From: Trichoplax adhaerens
Taxonomy: Eukaryota > Placozoa > Uniplacotomia > Trichoplacea > Trichoplacidae
DNA length: 64,000 nt
Reading direction: 5' to 3'
NCBI RefSeq assembly: GCF_000150275.1
Contig: NW_002060948.1
Span: forward strand, 5,436,241 to 5,500,240
The notes under the pieces are model-generated. The model was not told the DNA's origin. It saw only the letters and a program-made list of their open reading frames with translations, and did no database searches. The position numbers and the translations under genes were made by a program. This document shows positions 62,275-64,000 of the stretch, in pieces (position 1 is the stretch's first letter; each line of letters begins with the position of its first letter).

Positions 62275-64000
62275 AACAAGATGAACGCAATAGGATAAGT
62301 AGAGTTAACTTTATGAAGTAGCATGGACGAGAATTTGACCTTGGCTTCTTAAAATGCTATACGAGTTATATGCTACTATCTTGCATAAAATTTCAATACG
62401 TTTATTCTTTCTAGAAAATGGGGATTTAGTATTTATTCAAGGAAAAGTTAGCTGATCGTCTTAGAATATTGGTGCGACAGAATAATTGGATTGGTAGAAT
62501 TGTCTTCAGGGATCATGGACAAAAAGAAAAGAGGAAGAGATTTCGATTTGTTATAATAGACTGCTACCTTGCCTAAAAAATATCAGTTCGCTAGTATTCT
62601 TATCCAGAAACAGAATAATTAAATGGGTAGAGCTGACTCCAAGGATTATGGACGAAAAGAAAAAATGGAAGAGATTTCGATTTACTATCACGGACTGCTA
62701 CCTTGCCTAAAACTACCAAACTCTCGATGATTCTTTTCCTGAAAATGTGGATTCAGTATTTAAAGAAAAAGTTAGATGATCATCTCAAGATATTGATGCT
62801 ACAGAATCATTAGAAGAGTAGAATGATCTTCAAGAATCATGGATGATAATTTACTTTCAGCTTTCTTCTAATTTTGCCAATATCGACTGTATACCTGTCA
62901 TCCAATAGGAAAGAAAGAGAAAAAGATTTCGATAGTGGACTGCTACCTAGGCAAAAACTATCAAGGCTCGTTGTCTTTTCCGGAAAATCTGAACCCAGTA
63001 TCAACTCCCCCAAAATTTCAGCCAAAAATAACTATTCAATTGATATGAATTCGATAGATTGGATGCAATTAAATAAGTAGATCTGTCTTCAAGTAACATA
63101 AATAATAATTTATTTTCATTTAAAATTACCGATATTGCTAGTAATGTCTATCTTGTAGAACAACGGAAGGAGGAAAAGAAGCGATTTCTTTTTCGTTATA
63201 ATGTGTTACTACTTTACTTAATATTAATGCTAGTCTTCTTTCCCACCGAATCTATATTCAGGATAAATATAAAAAGTAACTTTTAACTAAGAATTACTGT
63301 TTTATGGAGATTGTTACGACAGAATGGATGGGAAGAGAAGAGTAAATTTGTCTTCGAGTAGTATCAACAATGGTTTACCTTCTTTTAAAACGATCGATAC
63401 TGCCAATAAGGTCTATCTTGCCGAATAACAGAAGGAGTAAAAGAAACGACTTCTTTTTCGCTATAATGTGGTACTACCTTGCCTATAATATTAATGCTAG
63501 TCTTCTTTCCCACAGAATCTGCGTTCAGAATAAATTTAAAAAGCAACTTTTAGCTAAGAATAACTATCCTATCGTTAATGATATGATGGATATATAATGC
63601 AGTACTACCTTGCCCAAAATATCAATGCTAGTCTTCTTTCCGCAGAATCTAAATTCAGGATAAATTCAAAAAGCAACTTTAAGCTAAGAAGAATCGTCCT
63701 ATCGATATTAATACAACAGAATGGATGCAATGGGATGACTAGACTTTAAGTAGCACAAATGACGATTTATATTCTTCTAAAATGACCAATATTGCCAATA
63801 ATGTAAATCTTGTAGAATGACAGTATTAAGCAGGAAGCGATTTCTTTTCGCTATAATATAGTACTACCTTGCCCAAAATATCAAGGCTAGTCTTCTTTTC
63901 CACACAATCTGAATGCTAGATATAATCAAAAAAAGTTACCACTCTTAGCTAAGAGTAAACTGTCCTATCGATATTAATACCACAGAATGAACGCAATGAG
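62275..64000. repeat. satellite-like tandem array, unit about 131 bp
   Basis: A landmark CTACCTTGCC (or a close variant) starts near 62564, 62698, 62943, 63209, 63474, 63605 and 63864. Spacings are close to 131 or twice that. Each unit also carries GATTCTTTTCC- or GTCTTCTTTCC-type text, (A/C)AGAATCT, and an AAAAAGTTA or AAAGCAACTTT block. The array continues past the window end and starts just upstream of the GPCR. Copies near the right end are more alike than those on the left. Short open frames in it are not genes. Confidence 0.8.

Noticed and set aside
62837-63597. Open frames on both strands near the right end
   Set aside because: They fall in the tandem satellite array and repeat with it.

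Overview
The window is nuclear DNA from an AT-rich, intron-rich but compact animal genome. Introns are mostly about 60-400 bp with plain GT/AG junctions. Genes for SFI1, DDI1/2, LRRC34, PEX14, PSMC2, a PAQR receptor and intronless class A GPCRs fit an early-branching metazoan. A placozoan (Trichoplax or a relative) is my best guess, from gene style only. Gene structures below were built by reading exons by eye, matching splice phase and comparing with remembered family sequences. No search was run.

Layout. 0.2-5.1 kb: 3' part of an SFI1-like centrin-binding repeat gene (+, 20 exons visible, 5' end outside the window). 6.7-9.6 kb: DDI1/2 shuttle protease (-, 4 exons), convergent with SFI1. 11.0-13.7 kb: LRRC34-like leucine-rich repeat protein (+, 12 exons). 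14.6-16.8 kb: PEX14 peroxin (-, 11 exons). 18.7-22.2 kb: PSMC2/Rpt1 proteasome ATPase (+, 13 exons). PEX14 and PSMC2 diverge from a 1.9 kb spacer full of a palindromic TACTG/CAGTA pentamer and a tandem repeat. 23.3-24.4 kb: single-exon PAQR receptor (-). About 25.4-26.0 kb: remains of a Death-fold domain. 29.2-30.2, 53.2-54.3 and 61.1-62.1 kb: three intronless class A GPCRs (-, +, -).

The first 24 kb are gene-dense. From about 24.4 kb the window becomes gene-poor and repeat-rich. The 23 kb between the first two GPCRs has no intact gene that I can support, but it holds exon-like islands, some resembling the polycystin/REJ-GAIN region. The 54-61 kb stretch carries a solo LTR with perfect target-site duplications, a hairpin tandem array and other duplications. 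The last 1.7 kb is a satellite-like array with a unit near 131 bp that runs off the window end.

Functionally, DDI1/2 and PSMC2 both belong to the ubiquitin-proteasome pathway, PEX14 docks the peroxisomal import receptor, SFI1 is centrosomal, and the receptors are membrane sensors. I see no operon or single pathway linking them.
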